This document shows, in pieces, positions 1-6,677 of a stretch of 8,226 bases of DNA. The notes under the pieces were generated by a model. The model searched no databases. It was given only the letters and a program-made list of their open reading frames with translations, and was not told the DNA's origin. How positions within the stretch are numbered: the first letter of the stretch is position 1; each line of letters opens with the position of its first letter. The position numbers and the translations under genes were made by a program. Source of the stretch: an uncultured Acidobacteriaceae bacterium (GTDB lineage Bacteria; Acidobacteriota; Terriglobia; Terriglobales; Acidobacteriaceae); NCBI GenBank assembly GCA_903842845.1, contig CAIMNN010000511.1, positions 1-8,226 of the forward strand. The letters are read 5' to 3'.

Positions 1-88
1 CCTGCGCTGAGGCGGTGTGGAGCGCGAGCGCACAGAGGAAGAGCGAGAAGAGAAGCGCCGCTGTTCGGTTGCTACTTTTTTTCAGCAT
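1..88 (-). CDS. 5' end of an exported protein gene (signal peptide only; partial, runs off the left edge)
   Basis: Reading leftward from an ATG at 88 there is an open frame of 29 codons to the window edge. It encodes a textbook Sec signal peptide: a basic start (MLKKSSNR), a hydrophobic core (AALLFSLFLCALAL), then HTASA|Q with a predicted cleavage after Ala28. Bases 1-71 lie past the stop of the neighbouring TPR gene, so this is not a shadow of that gene. Further in-frame ATGs lie at 94, 103 and 112. I chose 88 because it gives the most typical n-region and has a weak GAGAT about 8 nt upstream (97-101). The start overlaps the end of the TPR gene by 17 bp (up to 41 bp for the other starts), which suggests the same operon and coupled translation. 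The mature protein is outside the window, so its function cannot be read. Another TPR protein or a large secreted protein would fit the context, but that is a guess. Confidence 0.75.
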   Translation of the reverse strand, partial: MLKKSSNRTAALLFSLFLCALALHTASAQ

Positions 89-1286
89 CGGCATCAATCT
101 CATCCGGTTCATCGCGGTGCAACTTCAGACCGCCATAGAGCTTACGCTGCTGATCCTTGAGCGCCTTGTATTTCTGAAATTCGTCAAACTGCTGTTTCAT
201 TTCATCAGCGCGACCAAGCTGGCGATAGGCTTCGCTAAGACGAAAATGTGCTATCTCGTTGGTGGGGTCGCGCTTGATGGCGTTTTCAAGCAGCACGACG
301 GCCGTTTCCGGTTGCTGTTTGCTCAGATAGATCTTGGCCAATCCGATATTGGCTTGCGGTTCATCGGGGGAGAGCTGAACGGCTTTTGAGTAATAGTCCA
401 TGGCAGTTTGTGTTTCTCCACGGCCTGCTGCTAGATCGCCCAAGCGGTACAGCGCAATCACTTCGCGCGGATTGGCATCCAGCGCGAGCCTGTACTCCTT
501 TTCGGCCTCGGCTTTGTCGCCGCCGGGTCCCCCGGATATGAGCATATTGGCCAGTTCCACATGCAGGCCCGGCATTGTGGGATTGAGCTTGATGGCCGCA
601 CGCATATGCGCAACAGCAGATATGCGGTCGCCATATCGTATCGCCTCATGCGCCATGACGCGATGCAACTCCATCGAATCGGGATTATTAACCGAGAGGC
701 GGGTGACGGCTTCGCCGAGAAGAGCCGTATATAACTGGTATGCCGAATAGTTCAACTGCGGGTCCTTGGGATTTTTTTCGGATAACTCGGCCAGCACTGC
801 GGCAGATTTCGGAAGGTCCTCTTTGTGCGAGTAGAGGTGAAGCAGCGTGAGTCCGGCTTGGCGCGCGAGCATGGTGTCGTCAAGATGCGGGAAGGCAGCC
901 TCAAGGTCGGGCCGGGCCTTTTCCTGGTCGCCGAGCCGGTCCTCACAGATGCCCAGCATGGCCTGCTCCCGCCACATGGCGGGCTGGATCTCGGCGGCGC
1001 GGCGCAGTTCGATCACGGCATTCGCGCAATCGTTCTGCATGTAGTACAGGAAGCCGAGATTGCCGTGCGCTTCAAAATCAGCCGGATCGAGTTCAATCAC
1101 GGCCTTCAACTCCGCGGCCGCCTTCTCCGGTTCCCTGCTCATCATGTATTGCTTGGCATTTTTCTTGTGTTCGCTGACCTGCTTGTCGATCTCATACTGT
1201 GCGCTCGCGGCTACGTGGACACACAGGAGCGCGGCTGGAACAAGCAAAGAGCTGACAAGGCGCAAAGCAATTGAAGTTTTTCTCAT
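72..1286 (-). CDS. Exported tetratricopeptide-repeat protein (TPR paralogue A)
   Basis: The product has 404 residues. Residues 1-29 are a Sec signal peptide with cleavage at about AASA|Q30, so the protein should be periplasmic; there is no lipobox. From about residue 40 to 375 it is nearly all TPR helix pairs, roughly eight or nine units. Typical spacings are seen at 75-92 (HGNLGFLYYMQNDCANAV), 278-308, 312-340 and 346-372. The charged C-terminal tail (RKLYGGLKLHRDEPDE, then acidic and lysine residues) lies outside the repeats and is shared with the upstream paralogue. The mature protein has only two cysteines, C87 and C114. The ATG at 1286 is fixed by an in-frame TGA at 1302-1304; no good Shine-Dalgarno is visible. 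It lies 63 bp after paralogue B and overlaps the next gene. TPRs bind other proteins, so a scaffold or receptor-partner role is likely. The actual partner is unknown. Confidence 0.93.
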   Translation of the reverse strand: MRKTSIALRLVSSLLVPAALLCVHVAASAQYEIDKQVSEHKKNAKQYMMSREPEKAAAELKAVIELDPADFEAHGNLGFLYYMQNDCANAVIELRRAAEIQPAMWREQAMLGICEDRLGDQEKARPDLEAAFPHLDDTMLARQAGLTLLHLYSHKEDLPKSAAVLAELSEKNPKDPQLNYSAYQLYTALLGEAVTRLSVNNPDSMELHRVMAHEAIRYGDRISAVAHMRAAIKLNPTMPGLHVELANMLISGGPGGDKAEAEKEYRLALDANPREVIALYRLGDLAAGRGETQTAMDYYSKAVQLSPDEPQANIGLAKIYLSKQQPETAVVLLENAIKRDPTNEIAHFRLSEAYRQLGRADEMKQQFDEFQKYKALKDQQRKLYGGLKLHRDEPDEIDADAEKK

Positions 1287-1349
1287 GATGTTGCCATTAT
1301 TTCATGCTGACTTTGAATCTCTCGCGTCAAAAAACCGCAGATGGATGCG

Positions 1350-2612
1350 CTAAGGAGTTGCTGACTGCTTTTTCTCGGCGTCGGTCACGCCCTCATCCGG
1401 CGATTCCTGATGCAGCCGCAGGTTATGGTAGATCTTGCGCAGCTTGTCCTTCATCTCCTTGTATTTCTGGTACTCGGCGAGCTCGCGCTTGGCGTCGTCG
1501 TAGCGCTTCAACTGGCGGTATACGGTGCTCAAACGGAAATGCGCAACGTCATTTGTCGGGTCGCGCTTCACTACTCCCTCAAGCAGCTCTGCCGCCTTTT
1601 CCGGTTGCTTCATTGCGATATAAGCCTTGGCCATACCCAGGTTGGCCAGCACATCCTCGGGGCGAAGCTGCACCGCTTTGGAAAAATAGTCGTATGCGGC
1701 CTGAATATCGCCGTGGTTCTCGGCAATCTCACCCAGACGGCAAAGCGATAGCTCGTCATTTGGATTCTCCGCGAGCGCAAGCTTGTACTCCTTCTCCGCC
1801 TCATCCTTGTTGCCGCCCTCGAGCGTACTGTTGAGCGCATCGGCAAGCTCTTCGTGCAGGCCAAGCATCTTGGGATTGGCCTTGAGCGCCTCATGCAATT
1901 GCGCTATTCCATTGACGCGGTCGCCATAGCGGAGCGATTCATGCGCCATCAGGCGGTGCATTTCAGCCGAGTTAGGGCTGACGAGCGAGAGGCTGAGCAT
2001 GGCTTCGTTGGCCAGATCGGTATAGAGCTGATAGGCGGAATAGAGGAGCTGGACGTCGGTCGGGTTTTTATCGCGCAGGACGGTCATCACGCCAGCCGCC
2101 CGGGTCATATCATTGTTCACCGCATAGAGACGCAACAACGCCTCGCCTACGTCGCGGTTGAGCTTGGCATCGTCCGTATGCGGGAAGGCCTTCTCCAGGT
2201 CCTTTATCGCATTCTCTTTGTCGCCGAGACGCTCTTCACAGAAGCCCAGCAGTGCCATCTGTCGCCACAGGCTATCGCGCAACTCATTGGTTCGCCGCAA
2301 TTCGGGAACCGCATGTGCGCAATCATTTTTGAAAAAGAAGATGACGCCCAGGTTGCCGTGTACTTCAACGTCCTCGGGCGTTAAGTGCTCCAGCGCCTGC
2401 AACTCGGTGATGGCAGCATCCAGTTGCTTGCCAGCCATGTAACGCTGCGCCTTCGCCCTATGCTCTGCGATCTTCTGCTCTTTGCTCGGCTCACCGGCCT
2501 GCGCCGCTGGCTGCGTGGCTGCGACCTGGGCGGTTACAGGCTGCAATAAGAGCAGGCTTGCGCTTTGAAGAAGCAGCACTGCCGCCGAATAAAGTAGACA
2601 CTTCTGCTTCAT
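1350..2612 (-). CDS. Exported tetratricopeptide-repeat protein (TPR paralogue B)
   Basis: The product has 420 residues. The N-terminus is a long hydrophobic signal peptide (about 1-28, cleavage near VTA|Q) followed by an Ala/Gln-rich linker to about residue 45. Cys5 lies before the hydrophobic core and is not a lipobox. TPR units fill about 50-385, for example around 86-103, 289-319, 323-350 and 356-382. By hand alignment, about 54 percent of the last ~134 comparable residues are identical to paralogue A, including KRDPTN, AHFRLS, YRQL, QKYK and LH...PDE. The two genes are therefore a tandem duplication that has diverged. C98 and C125 match C87 and C114 of paralogue A; C291 is extra. An in-frame TAA at 2625-2627 rules out a longer start. 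GGGAG (2616-2620) sits only 3 nt before the ATG, an unusually short spacing. The gene follows the receptor gene by 122 bp with a terminator between them. Confidence 0.94.
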   Translation of the reverse strand: MKQKCLLYSAAVLLLQSASLLLLQPVTAQVAATQPAAQAGEPSKEQKIAEHRAKAQRYMAGKQLDAAITELQALEHLTPEDVEVHGNLGVIFFFKNDCAHAVPELRRTNELRDSLWRQMALLGFCEERLGDKENAIKDLEKAFPHTDDAKLNRDVGEALLRLYAVNNDMTRAAGVMTVLRDKNPTDVQLLYSAYQLYTDLANEAMLSLSLVSPNSAEMHRLMAHESLRYGDRVNGIAQLHEALKANPKMLGLHEELADALNSTLEGGNKDEAEKEYKLALAENPNDELSLCRLGEIAENHGDIQAAYDYFSKAVQLRPEDVLANLGMAKAYIAMKQPEKAAELLEGVVKRDPTNDVAHFRLSTVYRQLKRYDDAKRELAEYQKYKEMKDKLRKIYHNLRLHQESPDEGVTDAEKKQSATP

Positions 2613-2679
2613 AATCTCCCAATTTTATTACACCCACATTTGCTTTGTTTCGCGGGCAAATTCTTTCTTTGACGGCGAC

Positions 2680-2712
2680 AAAAATGAAGAGGCGACCAAT
2701 GGCCGCCTCTTC
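2680..2712 (-). terminator. Rho-independent terminator of the receptor gene
   Basis: A perfect 9-bp stem (GAAGAGGCG at 2686-2694 with CGCCTCTTC at 2704-2712) has a 9-nt loop that can add a CC/GG pair. On the minus strand it is followed by CATTTTTG, giving a five-U run at 2680-2684. It starts 22 bp past the receptor stop codon and precedes TPR paralogue B, so it should end or attenuate receptor transcription before the TPR genes. Confidence 0.85.
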
Positions 2713-2734
2713 ACTTTGGTTAGTTGAAACCGGG

Positions 2735-5700
2735 TTAGAAGGTTAAGTGAGCGCTGACCTGGATGTCACGTCCACCAACCGTAACGGAGTGAATGACACC
2801 AGCCTGCGAGGTGCAAGAACCGGATGTCTGGTTATATTGTGTCCCCGGGCCATTGTCACAGCCAAGTGAGCCATTTGGCGTGCCGAAGCTGGGGTGATTG
2901 AAGGCGTTCTGCGCATCTCCGCGGATCTGGAGGTTGAACACGTGATCCCAACGCTCATAAAGAAGGAAGTCCTTCTTCGCTGAGAGGTTGAACGTGTTGA
3001 TACCAGGACCGTAGAGCGAGTTTCTGCCCATGTTGCCGAAGTGTCCATCACCCGGCCTCATGAAGGCAGAGGGGTTGAACCACTCGTTATTGGAGCGATG
3101 TGTGGGTTTCGCACTGATTCCGCTCACGTTCGGGTAGGCACCGCTACCGTTGGCATTCGTACTCTGGTTACCTGCCACTGTGAAAGGATTACCGGTGGAG
3201 AGAACCATGGTGCCCGAGATCTGCCAACCGCCAACAATTTCGTTGGCCAGATAGCCCTTGTTCAGGAACTGCTCACCCTTACCGAAAGGCAGCTTGTAGA
3301 CAAGGTATCCCTTGAGAGCGTGACGTACGTCAAAGTTCGACGGACCGTAGTTTGCCCTGGGGCTGTACGCGCTCTGCAATGCCTGCGGGCCCATACGGCT
3401 GCCCCAGCCGGAGGAGTCCTGCTCATCCAGGAACTTCGACCAGACGTAGTTGAAGTTGAAGTCCACGCCGTGGGACATGCGCTTCTTCAACTGAATCTGC
3501 AACGAGTTGTAGTTTGACTTCGCGTTGAAGGTGTTCCAGTTGATGTTGTTTTTCCCGATATTGGGATAAGGAATCGCTGCCGTGTTGATGCCGGAGGCGA
3601 GCAACGAGCTGGCAGGAATCTGGTTGAGGTTCATTGGGAAGCTCAGGTTCATGGCGTGGCTGCCCACATACGCGACCTCAACTTCGAGGTTCGAGGTGAG
3701 CTCGCGCTGAAAGGACAAGTTGTACTGCAAAATCTTTGCAATGGGCATATCGTATGGCTGGCCGAAGGTGCCCTGACCGTTGTAACGCGCTGGGTCGGTC
3801 GAGGCCTGCGTGTAAGGCAGCGGCGTGCTGGTCACAGTACCAATGCCAGCGACACCGACACCATTCGGCTGGACGATGTTTCCATTGCCACCCAGAGTCG
3901 TGATGGGGCTGAAGCCGGTAGTATCCTGCGCACTGCCGGTAGCACCGAAGGTACCGCCCATGCCTGCGCCGTAGTTATCCAGACTGAAGTTGTAGGCGTA
4001 TTGGCCAAATCCACCGCGAATCGTAGTCTTCGGGTTTACCAGCCAGGAGAATCCGAGACGGGGCAGATAGGTTTCCTTGGTATTTGCCATCAACTGTTTA
4101 CGACCGTTGGCATGCGTACTGGCAAACCACATGGCACCGAGAGAGCCGTCGGCCGGGTTGGTGACCGCTGGGTCGAAGCCATCGATGTTGTTTTTCTTAT
4201 CGCTCCAGCCAATTGAAGCCTGATAGCGGAGACCGAGGTTGAGAGTCAGGTTAGGACGAATCTTGAAGTCATCCTGGATGAACAACTCAGGAGACTTGAA
4301 GCGGCCACTGTACTCCGGCGTCACGCTTGCACTCCAACTGGCCGGAAGGCCAAGCAGGTAGTCGGCAAAAGCCCAACCGCCGCCGTCGATGCTGGCGCCG
4401 CTCGAGCTATCCTGCCAGTGAGCCGTGTAGTTGTGGTTGTTGCCCCAACCCGGGCTGCCGAAGTCAAAGCTGCCGGCGTTGGTGTTGCCCCATGCAGTCG
4501 AGTTGTCCTGATAGGCGAGCAACTCACCACCAAAGTGAAGAATGTGCTTGCCGGCGATGAGGGTGACGACATCCGAGTAATCAAACTCATGCTGCTTGTA
4601 TGCCGCGTTTGACGACGGGTCGAGCCAGGCATAATCCCAGTCACCGTCGGCAAAGTTGATCGCCGGGAAGTCATCGGCCTTTGCAAAGCCCCATCCGGTC
4701 TTGGCTGCATAGCCCTTGCCCAGTGCGTCATCCGTATAGAAGGATTCCTGGTTGGTAAAGCCTACGCGAGCTTCGTTGGTCAGCTTGCTGGAGATCTGCC
4801 AAACGTCGGAGACCTGGGACTTGTTGTTGTCCTGGTCGCCATTCTGGCAGTTGGCCGGGCAGTTAAAGACGCTGCTCAAGTAAAAAGCGGGATTGTCCTG
4901 CTGCGAGTCCGAGAGGGTAATGCGGTTGTTCTTGGTGAGGTCATAGTCCAAGCGGCCCATGTACTGGATCCAAGGATTGCTTGCCACCAACTGAGATTGG
5001 AAGTTGTGAATCGGCTCGCCGTGTGCGCCTGTACTACCTGTCAGGAAAGTGCCGGGGATATGGCTTGCCGTGCTCGGCCAGAATGCAAGTGTGGCCTTCG
5101 AAACCGGGTCCCAAAGATTGGAAGGTATTTTGTTGGAACCGTACTCACTCTCGAAGCTTTGGCGAACTGGGTACGGATTGCCTAGAGAATCCGTGGTCAT
5201 CACCTGGGTGGTCGGATCATAGAGCGGAGTGATGCCTGAAAAGTCACCGCCGAGGATAGCATCCGTAGGCACGCTGGCAGAACCGCCGCTCGGCGAATTG
5301 TTGATGATGTGGTCATAGTTGAAGTAGAAGAAGAGCTTCTTCGAAATGACCGGACCACCGATGCTGCCGCCGAAATCGTTATAGCGGAGCTTGGTGATGG
5401 AGTTGACGCCACCGAACTGATATGGGTTGGCTTCGAAGATGTTGTTCTTGATGTAATCGTAAGCCGAACCGTGGAAGCTGCTGGTACCAGCCTTGCTGAT
5501 CTGGTTGAAAATGACGCCACCGATGCCATACTGCGCGGAGAAGGCGGAGGTATTGACCTGGAGCTCGGCCACATTCTCAAAGACCGCCTGCTGGGCATTT
5601 GAGCTGTGCGAGAGGGTGTTCGAGGAACCATCCGTCAGCACGTTGCTGTAAGGCAGGTTGCCGTTAATGGAGGCGACCTGACCGGGGTTCGATGAGCCTT

Positions 5701-6208
5701 GTGAGCCGCCAGTGGTTCCAGTTGCACCGGGGAGGAGAATGATGAAGTCTTCCCAGTCCTGGTTGACGGTGGGCAGCTGGCCCATGGTCCTGGCATCGAG
5801 GGTGGTCGACTGCTGACCTGATTCGGTGTCGAGCAACGGAATATCCGTTGTAACTTTTATTACCTGCGCATCGGAACCAACCTTCAACTTTGCGTTGACC
5901 GTGTTAAAGCCGACCTCGAGTGTGATCGGTCCACGGACAAGCTGCTGAAAGCCTGCATGTGTGAAGGTGAGCGTGTAGTGGCCGGGCACGATGGAGTTCG
6001 TGTCAAAGAGGCCAGCGCTGTTGGTGGTGAAGTCCAGTGACACACCCGTGTCGACGTTCAACACGGTGATGGTCACACCTGGTATAACCGCGCCTGTCTG
6101 GTCGGTTACCGTTCCGCGGATATCGCCGGAGTTGATGCTCTGTGCCAGGGCTGAAACGCCCACGAGCAGGAGCAAACAAACGGAGATGGAAGCGAATAGT
6201 TGTCGCAT
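2735..6208 (-). CDS. Oar-like TonB-dependent outer-membrane receptor with N-terminal carboxypeptidase-regulatory-like domain
   Basis: The product has 1157 residues from the chosen start, a usual length for this family. Residues 1-22 are a Sec signal peptide (cleavage ALA|Q23). Residues about 24-111 form a CarboxypepD_reg/Cna-B-like beta sandwich, with GDIRGTVTDQTGAVIPGVTI, a T-N-x-G-x-F turn and a V-P-G-x-Y-x-L-x-F strand. A plug-like region follows to about residue 290 (LPTVNQDWEDFIILLPGATG; an NG-x-x-x-x-SN-x-x-x-DG stretch; SAQYGIGGVIFNQISKAGT). The rest is a Gly/Asn/aromatic-rich beta-barrel ending in HLTF with a terminal Phe, the usual signal for outer-membrane assembly. The late segment with AQNAFNHPSFGTPNG is typical of acidobacterial members. 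The mature protein has four cysteines in two close pairs (450/454 and 1117/1132). The frame stays open to an ATG at 6334, but the extra 42 residues would hide the signal peptide and lack a ribosome site. The substrate is unknown; Oar-like proteins have been linked to import, adhesion and protein export. Confidence 0.95.
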   Translation of the reverse strand: MRQLFASISVCLLLLVGVSALAQSINSGDIRGTVTDQTGAVIPGVTITVLNVDTGVSLDFTTNSAGLFDTNSIVPGHYTLTFTHAGFQQLVRGPITLEVGFNTVNAKLKVGSDAQVIKVTTDIPLLDTESGQQSTTLDARTMGQLPTVNQDWEDFIILLPGATGTTGGSQGSSNPGQVASINGNLPYSNVLTDGSSNTLSHSSNAQQAVFENVAELQVNTSAFSAQYGIGGVIFNQISKAGTSSFHGSAYDYIKNNIFEANPYQFGGVNSITKLRYNDFGGSIGGPVISKKLFFYFNYDHIINNSPSGGSASVPTDAILGGDFSGITPLYDPTTQVMTTDSLGNPYPVRQSFESEYGSNKIPSNLWDPVSKATLAFWPSTASHIPGTFLTGSTGAHGEPIHNFQSQLVASNPWIQYMGRLDYDLTKNNRITLSDSQQDNPAFYLSSVFNCPANCQNGDQDNNKSQVSDVWQISSKLTNEARVGFTNQESFYTDDALGKGYAAKTGWGFAKADDFPAINFADGDWDYAWLDPSSNAAYKQHEFDYSDVVTLIAGKHILHFGGELLAYQDNSTAWGNTNAGSFDFGSPGWGNNHNYTAHWQDSSSGASIDGGGWAFADYLLGLPASWSASVTPEYSGRFKSPELFIQDDFKIRPNLTLNLGLRYQASIGWSDKKNNIDGFDPAVTNPADGSLGAMWFASTHANGRKQLMANTKETYLPRLGFSWLVNPKTTIRGGFGQYAYNFSLDNYGAGMGGTFGATGSAQDTTGFSPITTLGGNGNIVQPNGVGVAGIGTVTSTPLPYTQASTDPARYNGQGTFGQPYDMPIAKILQYNLSFQRELTSNLEVEVAYVGSHAMNLSFPMNLNQIPASSLLASGINTAAIPYPNIGKNNINWNTFNAKSNYNSLQIQLKKRMSHGVDFNFNYVWSKFLDEQDSSGWGSRMGPQALQSAYSPRANYGPSNFDVRHALKGYLVYKLPFGKGEQFLNKGYLANEIVGGWQISGTMVLSTGNPFTVAGNQSTNANGSGAYPNVSGISAKPTHRSNNEWFNPSAFMRPGDGHFGNMGRNSLYGPGINTFNLSAKKDFLLYERWDHVFNLQIRGDAQNAFNHPSFGTPNGSLGCDNGPGTQYNQTSGSCTSQAGVIHSVTVGGRDIQVSAHLTF

Positions 6209-6215
6209 CGTTGAG

Positions 6216-6221
6216 TCCCCC
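6216..6221 (-). promoter_or_regulatory. Ribosome binding site that fixes the receptor start at 6208
   Basis: On the minus strand GGGGGA lies 7 nt before the ATG at 6208. The signal peptide begins immediately at this ATG. Together these support 6208 over the in-frame ATG at 6334, which would add 42 charged residues ahead of the signal peptide. Confidence 0.75.
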
Positions 6222-6376
6222 AAGTTTCTTAGTGTTACGATTTGTCGGCTGCGTTCGATGCGCACGCCGCTATAGTTCGAATTGGTCTTGGCCTTTGGGC
6301 GCATACACTGCCGCCCAGGTCGGTCCAGACGCAACCCGACTGCAATACTTTTAGGTGGTCTATCGGCTCAAATAGT

Positions 6377-6411
6377 CACCCCTCAGGAAGAAGAGGAGTG
6401 GGTCGTTTTTT
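6377..6411 (+). terminator. Terminator-like hairpin inside the divergent intergenic region (no gene before it)
   Basis: CACCCCTC (6377-6384) can pair with GAGGAGTG (6393-6400) with one C-A mismatch around an 8-nt loop. Five nt later comes a run of six T (6406-6411) on the plus strand. The shape is that of a weak intrinsic terminator, but no plus-strand gene lies upstream. It could block antisense transcription escaping from the receptor gene, or be chance. Confidence 0.3.
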
Positions 6412-6436
6412 CGTTCACTATAGCGCGGGAACTGCC

Positions 6437-6460
6437 ATTTGCTTGAGCAAATTTAAGCAA
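6437..6460. promoter_or_regulatory. Candidate operator: nested inverted repeat
   Basis: ATTTGCTTGAGCAAAT (6437-6452) is an inverted repeat with perfect 7-bp arms and a 2-bp centre. The left TTGCTT (6439-6444) also pairs with a second AAGCAA at 6455-6460, so three copies of the half-site occur in 24 bp. It lies about 230 bp from each start codon and about 62 bp upstream of the candidate symporter -35. Such an arrangement suits a dimeric regulator, but no regulator gene is in the window. Confidence 0.35.
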
Positions 6461-6521
6461 TTCGTGCATCTCTGGAATCGTAAAAATTGACCAAATGCAT
6501 TTAATACCAACCAATTAACAG

Positions 6522-6550
6522 TTGTCAAGGCGCTTTAACATGGAGATATT
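6522..6550 (+). promoter_or_regulatory. Candidate sigma-70-type promoter for the symporter gene
   Basis: TTGTCA (6522-6527, five of six matches to TTGACA) is followed after exactly 17 nt by GATATT (6545-6550, four of six matches to TATAAT). Transcription would start near 6557 and leave a leader of about 120 nt before the symporter ATG. The -10 match is modest, so this is a candidate only. Confidence 0.35.
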
Positions 6551-6677
6551 GCCGTCGGAAATGCCCTCTCTGGTGCAGCTTCAGTCCGAACCTGGTGGCT
6601 CCGGACCCAACCCCACTATCCCACCTAAATTCCTCTCTGCTAGAGTCAAATGAACCGAATTCAAGCGAGGTCACAGA

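Larger units (their letters stand above)
6209..6677. other. Divergent intergenic region between the receptor and symporter genes
   Basis: This 469-bp stretch separates two divergently transcribed genes and should hold the promoters and 5' leaders of both. Short open frames cross it (for example 6242-6490 on the plus strand), but none has a ribosome site or a protein-like composition, so I call no gene. An AT-rich core (about 6437-6550) contains the candidate operator and the symporter promoter. The receptor side can form an imperfect leader hairpin at 6292-6319, with GGGCG/CGCCC arms extended across a 2-nt bulge. I found no convincing -35/-10 pair for the receptor. Confidence 0.7.

Noticed and set aside
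825..1274. Plus-strand open frame opposite TPR paralogue A
   Set aside because: It is a shadow of the TPR coding sequence; the minus strand has the signal peptide and repeat motifs.
3041..4216. Long plus-strand open frames (3041-3517 and 3656-4216) opposite the receptor gene
   Set aside because: They are antisense to a clearly coding, domain-rich receptor, have no ribosome sites, and give low-complexity protein without recognisable features.
6209..6334. Longer receptor start at 6334
   Set aside because: It would put 42 charged residues before an otherwise perfect signal peptide, and GGGGGA sits 7 nt before the ATG at 6208.
6424..6438. TGG-N10-GC arrangement on the minus strand resembling a sigma-54 promoter
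   Set aside because: The -12 half lacks the TTGC core, no activator gene or site is near, and the position is over 200 bp from the receptor start.
6350..6629. CCACCTAAA occurring once toward each divergent gene (6350-6358 on minus, 6621-6629 on plus)
   Set aside because: A single 9-bp inverted match in about 470 bp is close to chance expectation, and the two copies sit at different distances from their genes.
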